From contig NZ_NKYF01000003.1 in NCBI RefSeq assembly GCF_002262885.1, positions 1 through 64,000 on the forward strand: a stretch of DNA of 64,000 nucleotides, read 5' to 3'. The notes beneath the pieces are model-generated. The model saw nothing but the letters and a program-made list of their open reading frames with translations. It searched no databases and was not told the origin of the DNA. This document shows positions 33,332 to 43,197 of the stretch, one piece after another (position 1 is the stretch's first letter; the number at the start of each line of letters is the position of its first letter). The translations under genes and the position numbers were made by a program. The stretch comes from Pseudonocardia sp. MH-G8. GTDB lineage: Bacteria; Actinomycetota; Actinomycetes; Mycobacteriales; Pseudonocardiaceae.

Positions 33332-33802
33332 TCAGATCGCCAGCAGCGCCTTCACCGCCGCTGCCACGCGGCGGCCGTCGGCCCGGCCGTCGGCCGCTGC
33401 GGTGGCCTTCTTCATGACCTGCCCCATCTGGCGCGGCCCGGGCCGCTCGCCCAGCTCGGCCGTGGTCTGCTCCACGGCCTCGCGGGCGATCACGTCCAGC
33501 TCGTCGTCGGACAGCTGCGCCGGCAGGTACCGGGCCAGCACCTCGCCCTCGGCGCGCTCCTGAGCCGCGAGCTCGTCCCGGCCCGCGGCCGAGAACACCT
33601 CCGCCGATTCGGCGCGCTTCTTCGCTTCCGTGGCGACGATCGAGAGGACCTCGTCGTCGTCCAGCTGCCGTGCCTCGGTGCCGGCGACCTCGGCGTTGCC
33701 GATCGCCGTCAGCGTCATCCGCAGGGTGGCCTTCACCAGCTCGTCCCTGGACTTCATCGCCGCGGTCAGATCACTCCGCAGCCGCTCCTTGAGGGTGCTC
33801 AC
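33332..33802 (-). CDS. GatB/YqeY domain protein
   Basis: A 156-residue cytoplasmic protein: TLKERLRSDLTAAMKSRDEL, then GEVLARYLPAQLSDDELDVI and RPGPRQMGQVMKKATAAADG. This is a stand-alone YqeY protein related to the tail domain of the amidotransferase GatB. It is thought to act in tRNA-dependent amidation or in mistranslation control. I start at GTG 33802; longer readings lack support. Convergent with topA and divergent from the phosphoesterase gene. Confidence 0.93.
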   Translation of the reverse strand: MSTLKERLRSDLTAAMKSRDELVKATLRMTLTAIGNAEVAGTEARQLDDDEVLSIVATEAKKRAESAEVFSAAGRDELAAQERAEGEVLARYLPAQLSDDELDVIAREAVEQTTAELGERPGPRQMGQVMKKATAAADGRADGRRVAAAVKALLAI

Positions 33803-33847
33803 GGGAGCGCACGCTAATGCACCGGCCCGCCGACGTACCCTGCAGAC

Positions 33848-34789
33848 GTGAACAGCTGGGCCCGGCTCGCACTCGGCGCGACCACGACGGGCGCCGCCGC
33901 CGTCGCCTACGCCGCGGGGTTCGAACGCCGCCACTGGACGCTCCGCGAGGCCACGCTCCCGGTGCTGGCGGCCGGCGCACGCCCGCTACGCGTCCTGCAC
34001 ATCTCCGACCTGCACCTCACGCCGAACCAGCGCAGCAAGCAGCGCTGGGTCGCCGGGCTCGCCGAGCTCGAGCCCGACCTGGTCGTCAACACGGGCGACA
34101 ACCTCGCGCACCCGCGCGCCGTGCCGGCCGTCGTCGCCGCCCTCGGCCCGCTGCTGTCACGGCCGGGCGTGTTCGTGTTCGGCAGCAACGACTACTTCGG
34201 GCCCACCCCCAAGAACCCGGCGCGCTACCTGGTCAAGAGCTCCCGGCGTCAGCACGGCGCACCGTTGCCCTGGCGCGACCTGCGCGCCGCCCTGCTGGAG
34301 CGCGGCTGGCACGACGCCACGCACGCACGAGCCGCCCTCACCGTCGCCGGGGTCGACGTGGCCACCGCCGGCGTGGACGATCCGCACCTCGGGCTCGACC
34401 GGTACGACCGCGTGGCCGGGCGCCCCGGCGACGACGCCGGCCTGCGCCTGGGCCTCACCCACTCCCCCGAGCCGAGGGTGCTCGACCGCTTCGCGGGCGA
34501 CGGGTACGACCTCGTGCTCGCCGGGCACACCCACGGCGGGCAGCTGCGCCTCCCCGGCGTGGGCGCCCTCGTCACCAACTGCGGCATCGACCGCTCCCGG
34601 GCCCGCGGAGCGTCCCGCTGGGGCTCCCACACCTGGCTGCACGTCTCGGCCGGCCTGGGCACGTCGCCGTTCGCTCCGGTGCGCTTCGCCTGCCCCCCGG
34701 AGGCCAGCCTGCTCACCCTCGTGCCGCGACCGTCGGTCACCACCGCGGAGCGGGCCACCCCCGCGTCGGCTCGCGCGGACGTCGGCTAG
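33848..34789 (+). CDS. Metallophosphoesterase, YkuE/YaeI-like
   Basis: A 313-residue calcineurin-like phosphoesterase. After a hydrophobic N-terminus (residues 5-22) come the metal-binding blocks: [14 protein letters not shown] (D, H), [10 protein letters not shown] (GD), FGSNDYFGP (a variant of GNHD in which Asn and Asp are kept and the His is Tyr), LTHSPEPRV and [15 protein letters not shown]. The N-terminal segment suggests membrane association. Related proteins cleave phospholipid-like or nucleotide phosphoesters; the substrate is not known. The GTG start lies 45 bp from the divergent gene's start. tRNA-Pro follows 24 bp after the stop. Confidence 0.9.
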   Translation: MNSWARLALGATTTGAAAVAYAAGFERRHWTLREATLPVLAAGARPLRVLHISDLHLTPNQRSKQRWVAGLAELEPDLVVNTGDNLAHPRAVPAVVAALGPLLSRPGVFVFGSNDYFGPTPKNPARYLVKSSRRQHGAPLPWRDLRAALLERGWHDATHARAALTVAGVDVATAGVDDPHLGLDRYDRVAGRPGDDAGLRLGLTHSPEPRVLDRFAGDGYDLVLAGHTHGGQLRLPGVGALVTNCGIDRSRARGASRWGSHTWLHVSAGLGTSPFAPVRFACPPEASLLTLVPRPSVTTAERATPASARADVG

Positions 34790-34813
34790 ACTCGTCCACG
34801 GCCCTCGGGCCAT

Positions 34814-34895
<82 letters not shown>

Positions 34896-34902
34896 CGCCA
34901 GC

Positions 34903-35178
34903 TCAGGGCCGGTTCCTTCGCAGAGGAGGACCGGCCCTGAGCCGTTTGATGAGGTTCTGGGAGACGATCTTGTTTGGCGGGAGCCTCCGGCCCCGCCAGC
35001 AGCCCTTCCACATCTCGGTCAGGTCGTCGAGCAGCCGGCGGCGCATCGCGGCCGTCACGTGGGAGTAGCGACCCTGCACGGTGCCGTCCGCATGACCCCA
35101 TCCGCTCATCCATCAGCGGCGGCGGAGTCCCGAGCTCCTGCATGAGCGTCTTGTGTGCGTGCCGGAGGCCGTGCGGCG
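34903..35178 (-). pseudogene. Tyrosine recombinase (integrase) C-terminal remnant, frameshifted
   Basis: Reading leftward, one frame gives APHGLRHAHKTLMQELGTPP, then MDERMG. One extra base near 35095-35100 shifts the frame, after which the text continues HADGTVQGRYSHVTAAMRRR and LLDDLTEMWKGCW, ending at 34903. HGLRH holds the conserved Arg and His, and RYSHVT holds the catalytic Tyr. Everything upstream of about 35178, including the first catalytic Arg and the arm-binding domain, is missing. It sits right beside the tRNA-Pro attL, as integrases normally do, but cannot be active. Confidence 0.85.
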
Positions 35179-35261
35179 CAACAGCACCGACGACGCCGGG
35201 CCGAACAGCACGACCAGCAGGCCGCCGACGCCGGGACCGGCGAGCACCAGCACGTCACCGA

Positions 35262-35664
35262 TCTACGCGAGTCGCACCAGGTGGTGGCCGGCGCCGCTTC
35301 GGCGTGCTTCTCGGACGGATCACCACGTCCTGATCAGGGCCGAGGACCGTCGTCTCGGTGCGAGTCGCACGGCAGCGTCCTCGCGACCGCGCTCCTGTGC
35401 GTCTCGCACACCGGCCCGCCCCGATGATCGCCAGGACGACGCCCGCTGCCACGACAGCTCGCTGGTCGAGGAGCGAATCCCCGGGTGAACGGAACACCAG
35501 AGTCCTCCAGCCATGATCGAACAGCGCTGGTGTTCCGTTCACCCGCAGAACCGGAGCCCGAACGACTCCCGCGCAACCCGGGAAGCGGTCAGCTCGGCGG
35601 CACCCCGAACCGGCCCCGTGGCCCCGCATACCTGCTGCCCCGCTGGGCCGGTTCAGCACCTCCT
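35262..35664. repeat. Second copy of the 20-kb repeat mosaic
   Basis: This segment matches pieces of 19983-20646 nearly base for base. It contains one copy of the 100-bp unit, the GCACGGCAGCGTCCTCGCGA block, the 60-bp hairpin, and the last codons of the 95-residue gene with a 1-bp deletion. About 145 bp (including the 36-bp palindrome) present at 20.26-20.40 kb are missing here. The copy lies inside the tRNA-Pro element remnant. Confidence 0.85.
35484..35543. repeat. 60-bp hairpin repeat, copy 2
   Basis: Identical in stem and loop to 20461-20520: a 17-bp perfect stem around 26 nt. Confidence 0.8.
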
Positions 35665-35733
35665 TGGTGAGCTCGTCGGCTCGACGTGCACGTTTGTTGA
35701 TTCGCACAGGTCGTGGACGATCCTCAGCCTTGG

Positions 35734-35769
35734 CGAAGAGGTCGCAGGATCAAATCCTGTCACCCCGAC
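35734..35769 (+). repeat. attR-like partial copy of the tRNA-Pro 3' end
   Basis: Matches 34853-34888 except for one base (A for T at 35749, in the T arm). It cannot fold as a tRNA because the 5' half is missing. It defines the right edge of an element remnant of about 0.88 kb. Confidence 0.85.
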
Positions 35770-35779
35770 ACACAAACGG

Positions 35780-36331
35780 TCAGAGGCCCCGCGAGGAGCT
35801 TCCAGCCAGGCCGTTCGTCGTCGTAGCGCCCCATGAGGCGTCAGGCGGGCACGAGCGCACCGGTCGGATCGCCGCTCTACCCTGCGACCGCGCACCGCTG
35901 GTCGTCTTCGCCTGCCACTCCGCGGGGATCCCGCCACGACATCGACCGGAGGTGGCGAACAGGCCCGCAAGGTGCGTCTCGACCAGGCGATGTCCCTCGG
36001 CCGGGGTGAGCGTCTCGAGCAGCACGTGGTTCGACACGCCCTCGGCGAGACAGATCAGCGTCATCGCCTCGGAGTCGGGGTCGCGGCCCGTAGCCAGCTG
36101 CCCGGCACCGGCGGCACGCCGCAGCATCTCGGCGAGCAGGTCCCGCAACGGGCGTAGCCCGTCGACGGTGATGGCGCGCAGCCGCGGGTCGTGCACGGCA
36201 CGGGCCAGGTAGGCGACGTGCACCAGCAGCCCGGTACGGCTCTCCGGGCCGAGCGGCAACATCTCGGCGAGCGTCTCGCGGACCACCGACTCCGCATCGG
36301 GCGGCCGGCCTGTCCGCCGCGCAGACCAGCC
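35780..36331 (-). pseudogene. TetR-family regulator lacking its DNA-binding domain
   Basis: The readable part from about 36331 leftward gives ARRTGRPPDAESVVRETLAE, then LVHVAYLARAVHDPRLRAIT and AMTLICLAEGVSNHVLLETL. This is the ligand-binding half of a TetR repressor. No helix-turn-helix is found upstream; the sequence joins DNA that reads better on the other strand. The C-terminus runs to 35780, close to the attR copy, and is probably altered. It is a truncated relic and unlikely to bind DNA. Confidence 0.7.
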
Positions 36332-36335
36332 AACC

Positions 36336-36578
36336 GTGGCGCGCTGCGGCGCTCGACGAGCTGTTCGACAGCCGGGCCGACGCGCGGCGTCGCTCGTCCG
36401 GATCCCGCTGGTCTACTCGCTGCCCATCGACACCATGGTGTGGCTCTCCGAGGCGCTGCGGTGGGGGACGATCGGCACGCTGATGGCGCGGAACCTCGTC
36501 TACACCCACACTGTCTGGCGCGATCTGCACGTCACCGAGCCCGACCCGTCCGGTTCGGCCGTCGCGCACCGGACCTGA
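36336..36578 (+). pseudogene. Gene fragment of unknown family
   Basis: An open stretch of about 80 codons, of which the last 55 look protein-like: IPLVYSLPIDTMVWLSEALR and MARNLVYTHTVWRDLHVTEP. There is no ribosome site before the first ATG, and its left end meets the truncated TetR gene. It could be the C-terminal remnant of an enzyme, perhaps with a frameshift near 36395. I do not recognise it. Confidence 0.3.
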
Positions 36579-36609
36579 CGCGGACCATCGTCCAGGAGGT
36601 CGAGCTGAC

Positions 36610-39600
36610 ATGACTGACCTGGAAGGGCCCGCCATCCGCCGCCCGGCGCTGGTGCTGGTCATGTCCGAGCACCCGCCCGCGATCCGCGACGTCCTCGAGG
36701 CGAGCGGGGGACGCACCGTCGGTCCGCGGAGAGACGGTGCGGTGCTGTGCCTGTTCCGGACGGTGGCCGAGGCCGCCACAGCCGTGCTGGCGGCGCAGCG
36801 GCGGTTCCCGGTCACGGCCGGCGTGCACGTCGCCGACATGGATGCCGACGCCGACGCCCAGGCCGCGTTCCGCACGTGCGACGCGCTGGTCGCGGTGTCG
36901 GGTACGGGGCGCACGGTTCTCTCGGCCGACGCGGGGGCCGCGGTAGCCGACGCACTGCCGACCGGCGCGTGGCTGCGGGACCTCGGACCGCGCTCCCTGC
37001 CCGGCCGGACCGGGCCCGAGCCGACCTTCGAGCTGATCCACGACGACATCACGGGCGCGAGTTCGGCCGGCCACGCCGAACGACCGGCGCACAACCTGCC
37101 CGCGCAGCTGACCACCTTCGTCGGGCGCGTGGCCGAGCTGGCCACGCTGCGCGAACTGCTGGAGCACCACAGGCTCGTCACGGTGACCGGGGCCGGGGGG
37201 TCGGGGAAGACCAGGCTCGCGTGGCAGCTCGCCGCCGGCATGGCGGACAGCACCCCGGCCGGGGTGTGGTGGGTCGGCCTCAGCTCGATCACCGACCCGG
37301 ACCTGGTCCCGCGGGCGCTCGCGTCGGCGGTGCACGCGTTCGTCGATCCCTCCGGTGACGTCGCGTCGGCTGTGGCGGCCCAGCTGCGCGGGCGCCACGC
37401 GCTCGTGTGCCTGGACACCTGCGAGCATCTGCTCGACGCCTGCGCACACCTGGTGCACCAGGTGCTGACGACCTGCCCCGAGGCCACGGTGCTGGCCACC
37501 AGTCGAGAGCGGCTCGGCGTGGCCGGCGAGCTGGTGTGGCGTACACCGCCGCTGGAGGCGGACGACGCCGCGCGGCTGTTCGGCGATCGCGCCGCGCTGG
37601 TGCGCGTCGACCCGGCCGATCCCGGCGAGGATGCGGTGGTGCGGGCGATCTGCCGTCGCCTCGATGGCCTGCCGTTGGCCATCGAGCTCGCCGCGGCGTG
37701 GACGCGGGTGCTCACCCCGTCGGCGATCGCCACCCGGCTCGACGACCGCTTCCGGCTGCTCGTCGGTGGCCCGCGCGGCGTGGACGACCGGCACCGCACG
37801 CTGGCCGCATCGATCGGGTGGAGCCACGACCTGCTGGCGGCGTCGGATCAGGCGCTGTTGCACGCGCTGTCGGTGTTCTCCGGAGGGTTCACCGCCGAAG
37901 CCGCCGCCGCGGTCTGCGGGGGCGACACGCTCGCCGGGATCACCCGGCTGATCGACAAGTCCCTCGTGGTCGTCGAGACGCGCACCGCCGAACGGTTCCG
38001 CCTGCTCGACTCGATCCGCGAGTACGCATCGCGCGAATTGCAGGCGGCGGGACGGTCGGCGGCGCTGCGCGATCGCCATCTCGACTTCTACGTCGCGTTC
38101 GCCGAATCCGCCGCGCCGAGGTTGGAGCGCGATCAGGACCGTTGGCGCGTCGCGCTGCTGGCCGAGCACGACAACCTGCGCGCCGCGCTGGAGTGGGGAT
38201 TCGCTGCGCGCGATCCCGATCGCGCCCGGCGCCTGGCGGCCGCACTGGCTCGGTTCTGGTTCCTGACCACGCACGCGCGGGAAGGCCGGGGCTTCCTCGA
38301 CCGGGCACTTGCCGCCGCGCCCCAGGACCGGACCGCCCTCCAGGCCTCCCTGCTGTCCGGCGCGGGGCTGCTCGCCATCGCCGGTGGGCTCTCGGCCGAC
38401 GCCTGCCGCCTGGCCGAGCGGGCGCTGGTGATCGCGGACGCCCTCGACGACGACGCCAACCGGGGGCGCAGCCACCTCGTACTGGGCGCGGGACTCTTCT
38501 ACACGGACCGCAAGGCGATGGAGCGACACAGTCGCGAGGCGGAACGGTTCGCCCTGACGGCGGGCGATCCGTTCGTCGTCGACGCCGGATGCCTGCTTCG
38601 GGCGCGGACGCGCACCAACATCGATCGGCACGCCGAGGCCGCGTCCCTGGTTCGAGGCCGGTTCGCCGCCGCCCGGGCACGGGGCGAGCGCGCCGTCGGC
38701 GGGTTCCTCCTGGCGGTGGAGGTGTGGGCAGCGCTGTTCACCGGGGACCTGCGCACGGCGACGAGGCTCGGCCGGGAGGCGGTGGCCACGACCCGTCCGC
38801 TCGGTGACCTGTACTCCTTCGGGCACATGACGGTCAACCTGGCCTGGGTCACCGGGCTCCGCGGTGACCTCGCCGCCGCCGAACGGTTGCTCGAGCCGAT
38901 CCTCGGCACGGTCAGCGCCGCGGCCGGCCCCGAGTTGTTGAAACTGTTCGCGCTGGTGCCGGGCAAGCTGCGCCTGTGGGCGGGCGACCACACCGAGGCC
39001 GTGCGATGGTTCGAGACCGCGGCCCGGTTCGGCGAACCCGTGACCGACAACTGGCACGTCACACAGGCGTTGCCCGGCCTCGCCGCAGCGCAACGCAGAC
39101 TGGGCCGTACCGACGAGGCCCGGATCCACGCCGAGCGGGCGTTGCGGCTGGCGGCCACACTGGACATGCCGCACATCCGGGCGGACGCGCTCGAGGAGCT
39201 GGCGTTCCTCGCCGCGACCCCGGGCGCGGAGGAGGACCTGCACCACCAGGCCCTGAACATCCGCACAGAGGCATCACTGTGGACGTTCGTCGTGCACAGC
39301 TACGACGCCCTCGCCGGCTGCGCGGCGACAGCGGGCGACCCTCGCAAGGCCGCTCGCGTGCTCGGCGCGAGCGACGCCGCCCGCACGAGCATGGATCATC
39401 CGCGCCCCCCGGGCGAACAGCCGGATCACGACGGGCTGCTGACCCGGCTGCGCGCCGACCTCGGCGCCGCCGCACTCGCCGACGCCATGGCGGAAGGAGC
39501 GGCGCTCTCGCGTGACGACCTGCACGCCTACCTGGTCCGTTCGCGCGCAACCCGGCGGCGACCTGTCACCGGGTGGGACGGGTTGACCCGCGCCGAACGC

Positions 39601-39774
39601 GAGGTCGTCGCCCTGGTCGCCGACGGCCTCACCAACCCGCAGATCGGGGCGCGGCTGTTCATGAGCCGGTCGACGGTCAAGACCCACCTCGCGCACGTGT
39701 TCGCGAAGCTGGGGATCACCAGCCGCGCCGAGCTCGCCGCCGCGGCCGCGCGCCACGCCGACCCCGACGCGTAG
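36610..39774 (+). CDS. Large STAND/LuxR-family regulator with degenerate cyclase domain
   Basis: A 1054-residue regulator. Residues 1-135 resemble a class III nucleotide cyclase homology domain that lacks obvious catalytic residues (AVLCLFRTVAEAATAVLAAQ, VSGTGRTVLSADAGAAVADA). The NB-ARC-like ATPase follows from about 165, with Walker A VTVTGAGGSGKTRLAWQL, Walker B ALVCLDTCEHLL and DGLPLAIELAAAW. A TPR-like helical region spans about 500-960. The C-terminal 60 residues are a LuxR helix-turn-helix (LTRAEREVVALVADGLTNPQ, then STVKTHLAHVFAKLGI). An AGGAGG box lies about 10 bp before the ATG. It probably activates the adjacent catabolic genes on ligand binding. Confidence 0.88.
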   Translation: MTDLEGPAIRRPALVLVMSEHPPAIRDVLEASGGRTVGPRRDGAVLCLFRTVAEAATAVLAAQRRFPVTAGVHVADMDADADAQAAFRTCDALVAVSGTGRTVLSADAGAAVADALPTGAWLRDLGPRSLPGRTGPEPTFELIHDDITGASSAGHAERPAHNLPAQLTTFVGRVAELATLRELLEHHRLVTVTGAGGSGKTRLAWQLAAGMADSTPAGVWWVGLSSITDPDLVPRALASAVHAFVDPSGDVASAVAAQLRGRHALVCLDTCEHLLDACAHLVHQVLTTCPEATVLATSRERLGVAGELVWRTPPLEADDAARLFGDRAALVRVDPADPGEDAVVRAICRRLDGLPLAIELAAAWTRVLTPSAIATRLDDRFRLLVGGPRGVDDRHRTLAASIGWSHDLLAASDQALLHALSVFSGGFTAEAAAAVCGGDTLAGITRLIDKSLVVVETRTAERFRLLDSIREYASRELQAAGRSAALRDRHLDFYVAFAESAAPRLERDQDRWRVALLAEHDNLRAALEWGFAARDPDRARRLAAALARFWFLTTHAREGRGFLDRALAAAPQDRTALQASLLSGAGLLAIAGGLSADACRLAERALVIADALDDDANRGRSHLVLGAGLFYTDRKAMERHSREAERFALTAGDPFVVDAGCLLRARTRTNIDRHAEAASLVRGRFAAARARGERAVGGFLLAVEVWAALFTGDLRTATRLGREAVATTRPLGDLYSFGHMTVNLAWVTGLRGDLAAAERLLEPILGTVSAAAGPELLKLFALVPGKLRLWAGDHTEAVRWFETAARFGEPVTDNWHVTQALPGLAAAQRRLGRTDEARIHAERALRLAATLDMPHIRADALEELAFLAATPGAEEDLHHQALNIRTEASLWTFVVHSYDALAGCAATAGDPRKAARVLGASDAARTSMDHPRPPGEQPDHDGLLTRLRADLGAAALADAMAEGAALSRDDLHAYLVRSRATRRRPVTGWDGLTRAEREVVALVADGLTNPQIGARLFMSRSTVKTHLAHVFAKLGITSRAELAAAAARHADPDA

Positions 39775-39931
39775 CCGCGCGCATCGGCCACCCAGCACGC
39801 GCCGGGTCGGCCGGCCGGCCGATGCGCGGACGGACCGCCGTGTCCACGATGGCTTCACGAGGCGGCCCCTGATGACGAGGACCTTCCGTGAGCACGTCGA
39901 CCAGGCCAGCACACGGCACATGGAGGCGATC

Positions 39932-40672
39932 ATGAACGACCGAGCACCCAGCGCAGCCCTCCCACCTGTGGTCGACAGAACGACCTGGCAGGAAGCGCGG
40001 GAAGCACTGTTCGCACGGGAGAAGGCACACACCCACGAAGGGGACGCGATCGCGGCGGCGCGGCGTCGGCTGCCGATGGTGGAGGTCGACGCCACCATCG
40101 AGGTCATCGGCCCGCAGGGACCGATCACGATCCTCGAGGTCTTCGAGGGCCGCAAGCAGCTCATCGCGTACTTCCACGCCTGGTGGCCCGGCCGGCCGGC
40201 CGCGGAGCAGTGCGAGGGCTGCACGTTCTTCAACTGCCAGGTCCGCGAGCTGTCCTACATCCACTCCCGCGACGCCACGTACGCCACGCTCTGCAAGGGC
40301 CCGTACGAGGAGAGCATCCGCTACCGGGACTTCATGGGCCTGGACATGCCGTGGTACTCGGTCGAGCAGACGGCGGCGCAACTGCTGGAGGGTCGCGACT
40401 GGCAGAGCCACCACCTCGTTTTCTACGTCCGCGACGGCGAGCGGGTGTTCGAGACCTACTACACCGGCGGTCGCGGCGTCGAGATCATGGCTCCCACCCA
40501 CGGACTGCTGGACATGACCGTCTACGGACGCCAGGAGACCTGGGAGGACTCCCCCGACGGCTGGCCCCAGCCCTGGAGTGAAGAACACGGCCGGCACCAC
40601 TGGCGTACGAACGGTCGCCCCATCGCCCAGTGGTCCCGGATCGAAGCCGGCCGTTCCGACGAGCTGACCTGA
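39932..40672 (+). CDS. DUF899 family thioredoxin-like protein
   Basis: A 246-residue protein of the DUF899 group, distantly thioredoxin-like. Features are TTWQEAREALFAREKAHTHE near the start, then LIAYFHAWWPGRPAAEQCEG followed by CTFFNCQV, carrying cysteines where the redox motif would lie, and DMPWYSV. The ATG at 39932 follows GGAGG by 5 bp, better than the ATG 20 codons upstream. It is the first enzyme-type gene after the LuxR-like regulator, and the LLM oxidoreductase follows at 51 bp. The function of the family is unclear. Confidence 0.88.
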   Translation: MNDRAPSAALPPVVDRTTWQEAREALFAREKAHTHEGDAIAAARRRLPMVEVDATIEVIGPQGPITILEVFEGRKQLIAYFHAWWPGRPAAEQCEGCTFFNCQVRELSYIHSRDATYATLCKGPYEESIRYRDFMGLDMPWYSVEQTAAQLLEGRDWQSHHLVFYVRDGERVFETYYTGGRGVEIMAPTHGLLDMTVYGRQETWEDSPDGWPQPWSEEHGRHHWRTNGRPIAQWSRIEAGRSDELT

Positions 40673-40723
40673 ACGTCCGGAGCACCCAGCTGTCCCGGCC
40701 CGTCATCCGAGGAGCTCGTCGTC

Positions 40724-41644
40724 ATGCGCGTCAGCATCAGCCTCAACAACTACTCCTGGCCCGGCGAGCCCGGGAACCCGCACACCCACGGACGCCGGCT
40801 GGCCGAGATCGCGACCGCCGCGGACCAGGTGGGCATCGACACGGTGTGGGTGCCCGACCACCTCCTGCAGGCCGATCCGACCGTCGGGGCCGACGACCAC
40901 GACATGCTCGAGGCCTACACGACACTGGGCTACCTGGCCGCCGTCACCGACCGGGTCCGGTTGGGCACAGCCGTCAGCGCCATCACGTTCCGCGAACCCG
41001 CGCTCCTGATCAAGGCTGTGGACACCGTGAACGCGCTGTCCGGCGGCCGGGCCTGGCTGGGGATCGGTGCCGGGTACCACGCCGAGGAGGCCGACGCGAT
41101 GGGCCTGCCCCTCCCGCCCGCAGCCGAGCGCTTCGAGCGCCTCGAGGAGACCGTGCAGATCGCCGCCCGCATGTGGGCAGGCGATGCCGCGCCGTTCGAG
41201 GGCACCCACTACCGGCTCGCCCGACCGGTCGGGCGGCCCGCCCCGCTGCGCCGACCACCGATCATGATCGGTGGCACGGGCGAGCGCCGCACGCTGCGGT
41301 TGGTCGCACGCTACGCCGACGCCTGCAACGTCTTCGACATCCCCGACGGCGGCACCACCGTCCGGCACAACCTCGACGTCCTCGCCCGGCACTGCGCCGA
41401 CGTCGGCAGACCCTACGACGACATCGAGAAGACGATGGGCACCCGGCTGTCCGACCGCGAGACCGCCCACGACCTCACCGCACGAGCCCGCGAGGCCGCG
41501 GCGCTCGGTATCGAGCACCTCGTGTTCGTCAGCTCGGCGCCCTGGACACCCGCCCGCCTCGCCCCGCTCGCCGCCGCCGTCCCCGCCATCACCGAGATCG
41601 AACGCACCGCTGGATGCGGCACACCACGACGGAGCACAGTGTGA
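40724..41644 (+). CDS. LLM-class flavin/F420-dependent oxidoreductase
   Basis: A 306-residue luciferase-like (beta/alpha)8 enzyme. Recognisable parts are ATAADQVGIDTVWVPDHLLQ, LGTAVSAITFREPALLIKAV, and GGRAWLGIGAGYHAEEADAM, the loop typical of actinobacterial F420-dependent members, then PPIMIGGTGERRTLRLVARY. The RBS is GAGGAG. Its stop overlaps the GTG of the monooxygenase gene by four bases. It may act with that monooxygenase in ring or heterocycle degradation. The cofactor (F420 or FMN) cannot be fixed from sequence alone. Confidence 0.9.
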   Translation: MRVSISLNNYSWPGEPGNPHTHGRRLAEIATAADQVGIDTVWVPDHLLQADPTVGADDHDMLEAYTTLGYLAAVTDRVRLGTAVSAITFREPALLIKAVDTVNALSGGRAWLGIGAGYHAEEADAMGLPLPPAAERFERLEETVQIAARMWAGDAAPFEGTHYRLARPVGRPAPLRRPPIMIGGTGERRTLRLVARYADACNVFDIPDGGTTVRHNLDVLARHCADVGRPYDDIEKTMGTRLSDRETAHDLTARAREAAALGIEHLVFVSSAPWTPARLAPLAAAVPAITEIERTAGCGTPRRSTV

Positions 41645-43197
41645 GCGACCCGGTCGTGGTGATCGGCAACGGGCCGGTCGGGCAGACCACAGCGCTGCTG
41701 CTGGCTCGCTGGGGTCTGCCCGTACTCGTGCTCGACCAGCGCCCCGGCCGCGACCCCGTCGGATCACGCGCGATCTGCCAGCAACGTGATGTGCTCGACA
41801 TCTGGGCGTCGGTCGGTGCCGGCGAGCGCATCGCCGCGGAGGGCCTCACCTGGGCGACGGCCCGCACGTTCCACCGCGGGACCGAGCTGTTCGCCACGAC
41901 GCCGGCGGACCCGCCCGGCTCGCGGTTCCCGCCGTTCGTCAACCTGTCGCAGTCGCGCACCGAGCAGATCCTCGACGAGTGCATCGCGAGCCAGCCGTTG
42001 ATCGACGTCCGCTGGCGGCACCAGGTCGACGACCTCACGCAGGACGCGGACGCGGTGCGGATCACCTGCGCGGGAGGCGCCACCATCCGCACGCCCTACG
42101 TCGTGGTCTGCGCCGGCCCGAGCTGCACCGACCTGCGCAACCAGCTCGGCGTCACGTTCGAGGGCTGCTCCTTCGACGATCGCTTCCTCACCTGCGACGT
42201 CCACGCCGACCTCGGACGGGCGGCGGAACGGCACTTCCACTTCGACCCCGTCTGGAACCCCGGCCGGCAGGTACTGATCCATCCCTGCCCCGGATCGAGC
42301 TACCGCATCGACTGGCAGGTCCCGCCCGACTTCGACCTCGCCACCGAGATCGCGACGGGTGGCCTCGACCGGCGGATCCGGCACGTCATCGGCGATGTCG
42401 ACCACCAGGTCGGGTGGACGACGGTTTATCGGTTCCACTCACGGTGTGTGAACCGGATGCGCGTCGGGCGGGTCCTGATCGCCGGGGACGCCGCCCACCT
42501 GATGTCCCCGTTCGGGGCCCGCGGGCTGAACTCGGGAGTGGCCGACGCGGAGAACGCCGCGTGGAAGATCGCGTTCGTCTCCCGCGGATGGGCGCCGGAC
42601 ACGCTGCTGGAGACCTATCACCACGAACGGCACGCCGCAGCCAGGGAGAACCTCGCGGTGACCACGGCCACGATGAACTTCCTGGTGCCCCCCGACGCGA
42701 CGCGGGCCGCGCACCGCCGTGACGTCCTGGCGCGGGCCGCGACCGACCCCGCCGCCCACCACCTGGTCGACTCGGGCCGGCTCGCCGAGCCCTTCTGGTA
42801 CATCGACTCCCCGCTGACGACCGCGTCGCCGGCGCGGCCGTTCTCCGGGCGACCCGAGCGGGGCAGATCCCCCGCCCCGGCGCCGGGTGTGCTGGTGCCA
42901 GACGTGTGCGTCGCCGACGGGACGTCCGGTGTCCGGAGGCTTCGCGAGGTTGCCCGCGAGGGTGTGCTCGTGCTGACCGAGGCGGATACCGCGGCCGCGC
43001 GCGTCGCCGCCGCCTCGGTACCGGCCCCGGTGGCTGTGCTGGAATTCCGGAACACCGGCGAGCTCGCGAAGGCACTGGATGTTCGACCGGGCGAGACCTG
43101 GGTCCTGCGGCCCGATGCCCACATCGCCGCCGCGCTCGACCGACCCTCTCCCGAGGCCGTCGTGCGGGCGTTGCGCCGGGCGACAGCGCACATCTGA
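41641..43197 (+). CDS. FAD-dependent aromatic hydroxylase (MhpA/UbiH-like)
   Basis: A 518-residue flavoprotein monooxygenase of group A. The FAD motif VVVIGNGPVGQTTALLLARW is at residues 5-24. The second FAD motif RVLIAGDAAHLMSPFGARGL (GD) is near residue 280, with NSGVADAENAAWKIAF after it. The C-terminal thioredoxin-like domain expected of phenol-hydroxylase and MhpA relatives is present (AREGVLVLTEADTAAARVAA). It adds one oxygen to a phenolic or similar substrate using NAD(P)H. It starts at GTG 41641 overlapping the LLM stop (GTGA). The substrate is unknown. Confidence 0.92.
   Translation: MSDPVVVIGNGPVGQTTALLLARWGLPVLVLDQRPGRDPVGSRAICQQRDVLDIWASVGAGERIAAEGLTWATARTFHRGTELFATTPADPPGSRFPPFVNLSQSRTEQILDECIASQPLIDVRWRHQVDDLTQDADAVRITCAGGATIRTPYVVVCAGPSCTDLRNQLGVTFEGCSFDDRFLTCDVHADLGRAAERHFHFDPVWNPGRQVLIHPCPGSSYRIDWQVPPDFDLATEIATGGLDRRIRHVIGDVDHQVGWTTVYRFHSRCVNRMRVGRVLIAGDAAHLMSPFGARGLNSGVADAENAAWKIAFVSRGWAPDTLLETYHHERHAAARENLAVTTATMNFLVPPDATRAAHRRDVLARAATDPAAHHLVDSGRLAEPFWYIDSPLTTASPARPFSGRPERGRSPAPAPGVLVPDVCVADGTSGVRRLREVAREGVLVLTEADTAAARVAAASVPAPVAVLEFRNTGELAKALDVRPGETWVLRPDAHIAAALDRPSPEAVVRALRRATAHI

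Noticed and set aside
35734-35769. A second tRNA gene at 35.7 kb.
   Set aside because: Only the 3' half matches tRNA-Pro; no acceptor 5' strand, D arm or anticodon loop precedes it.
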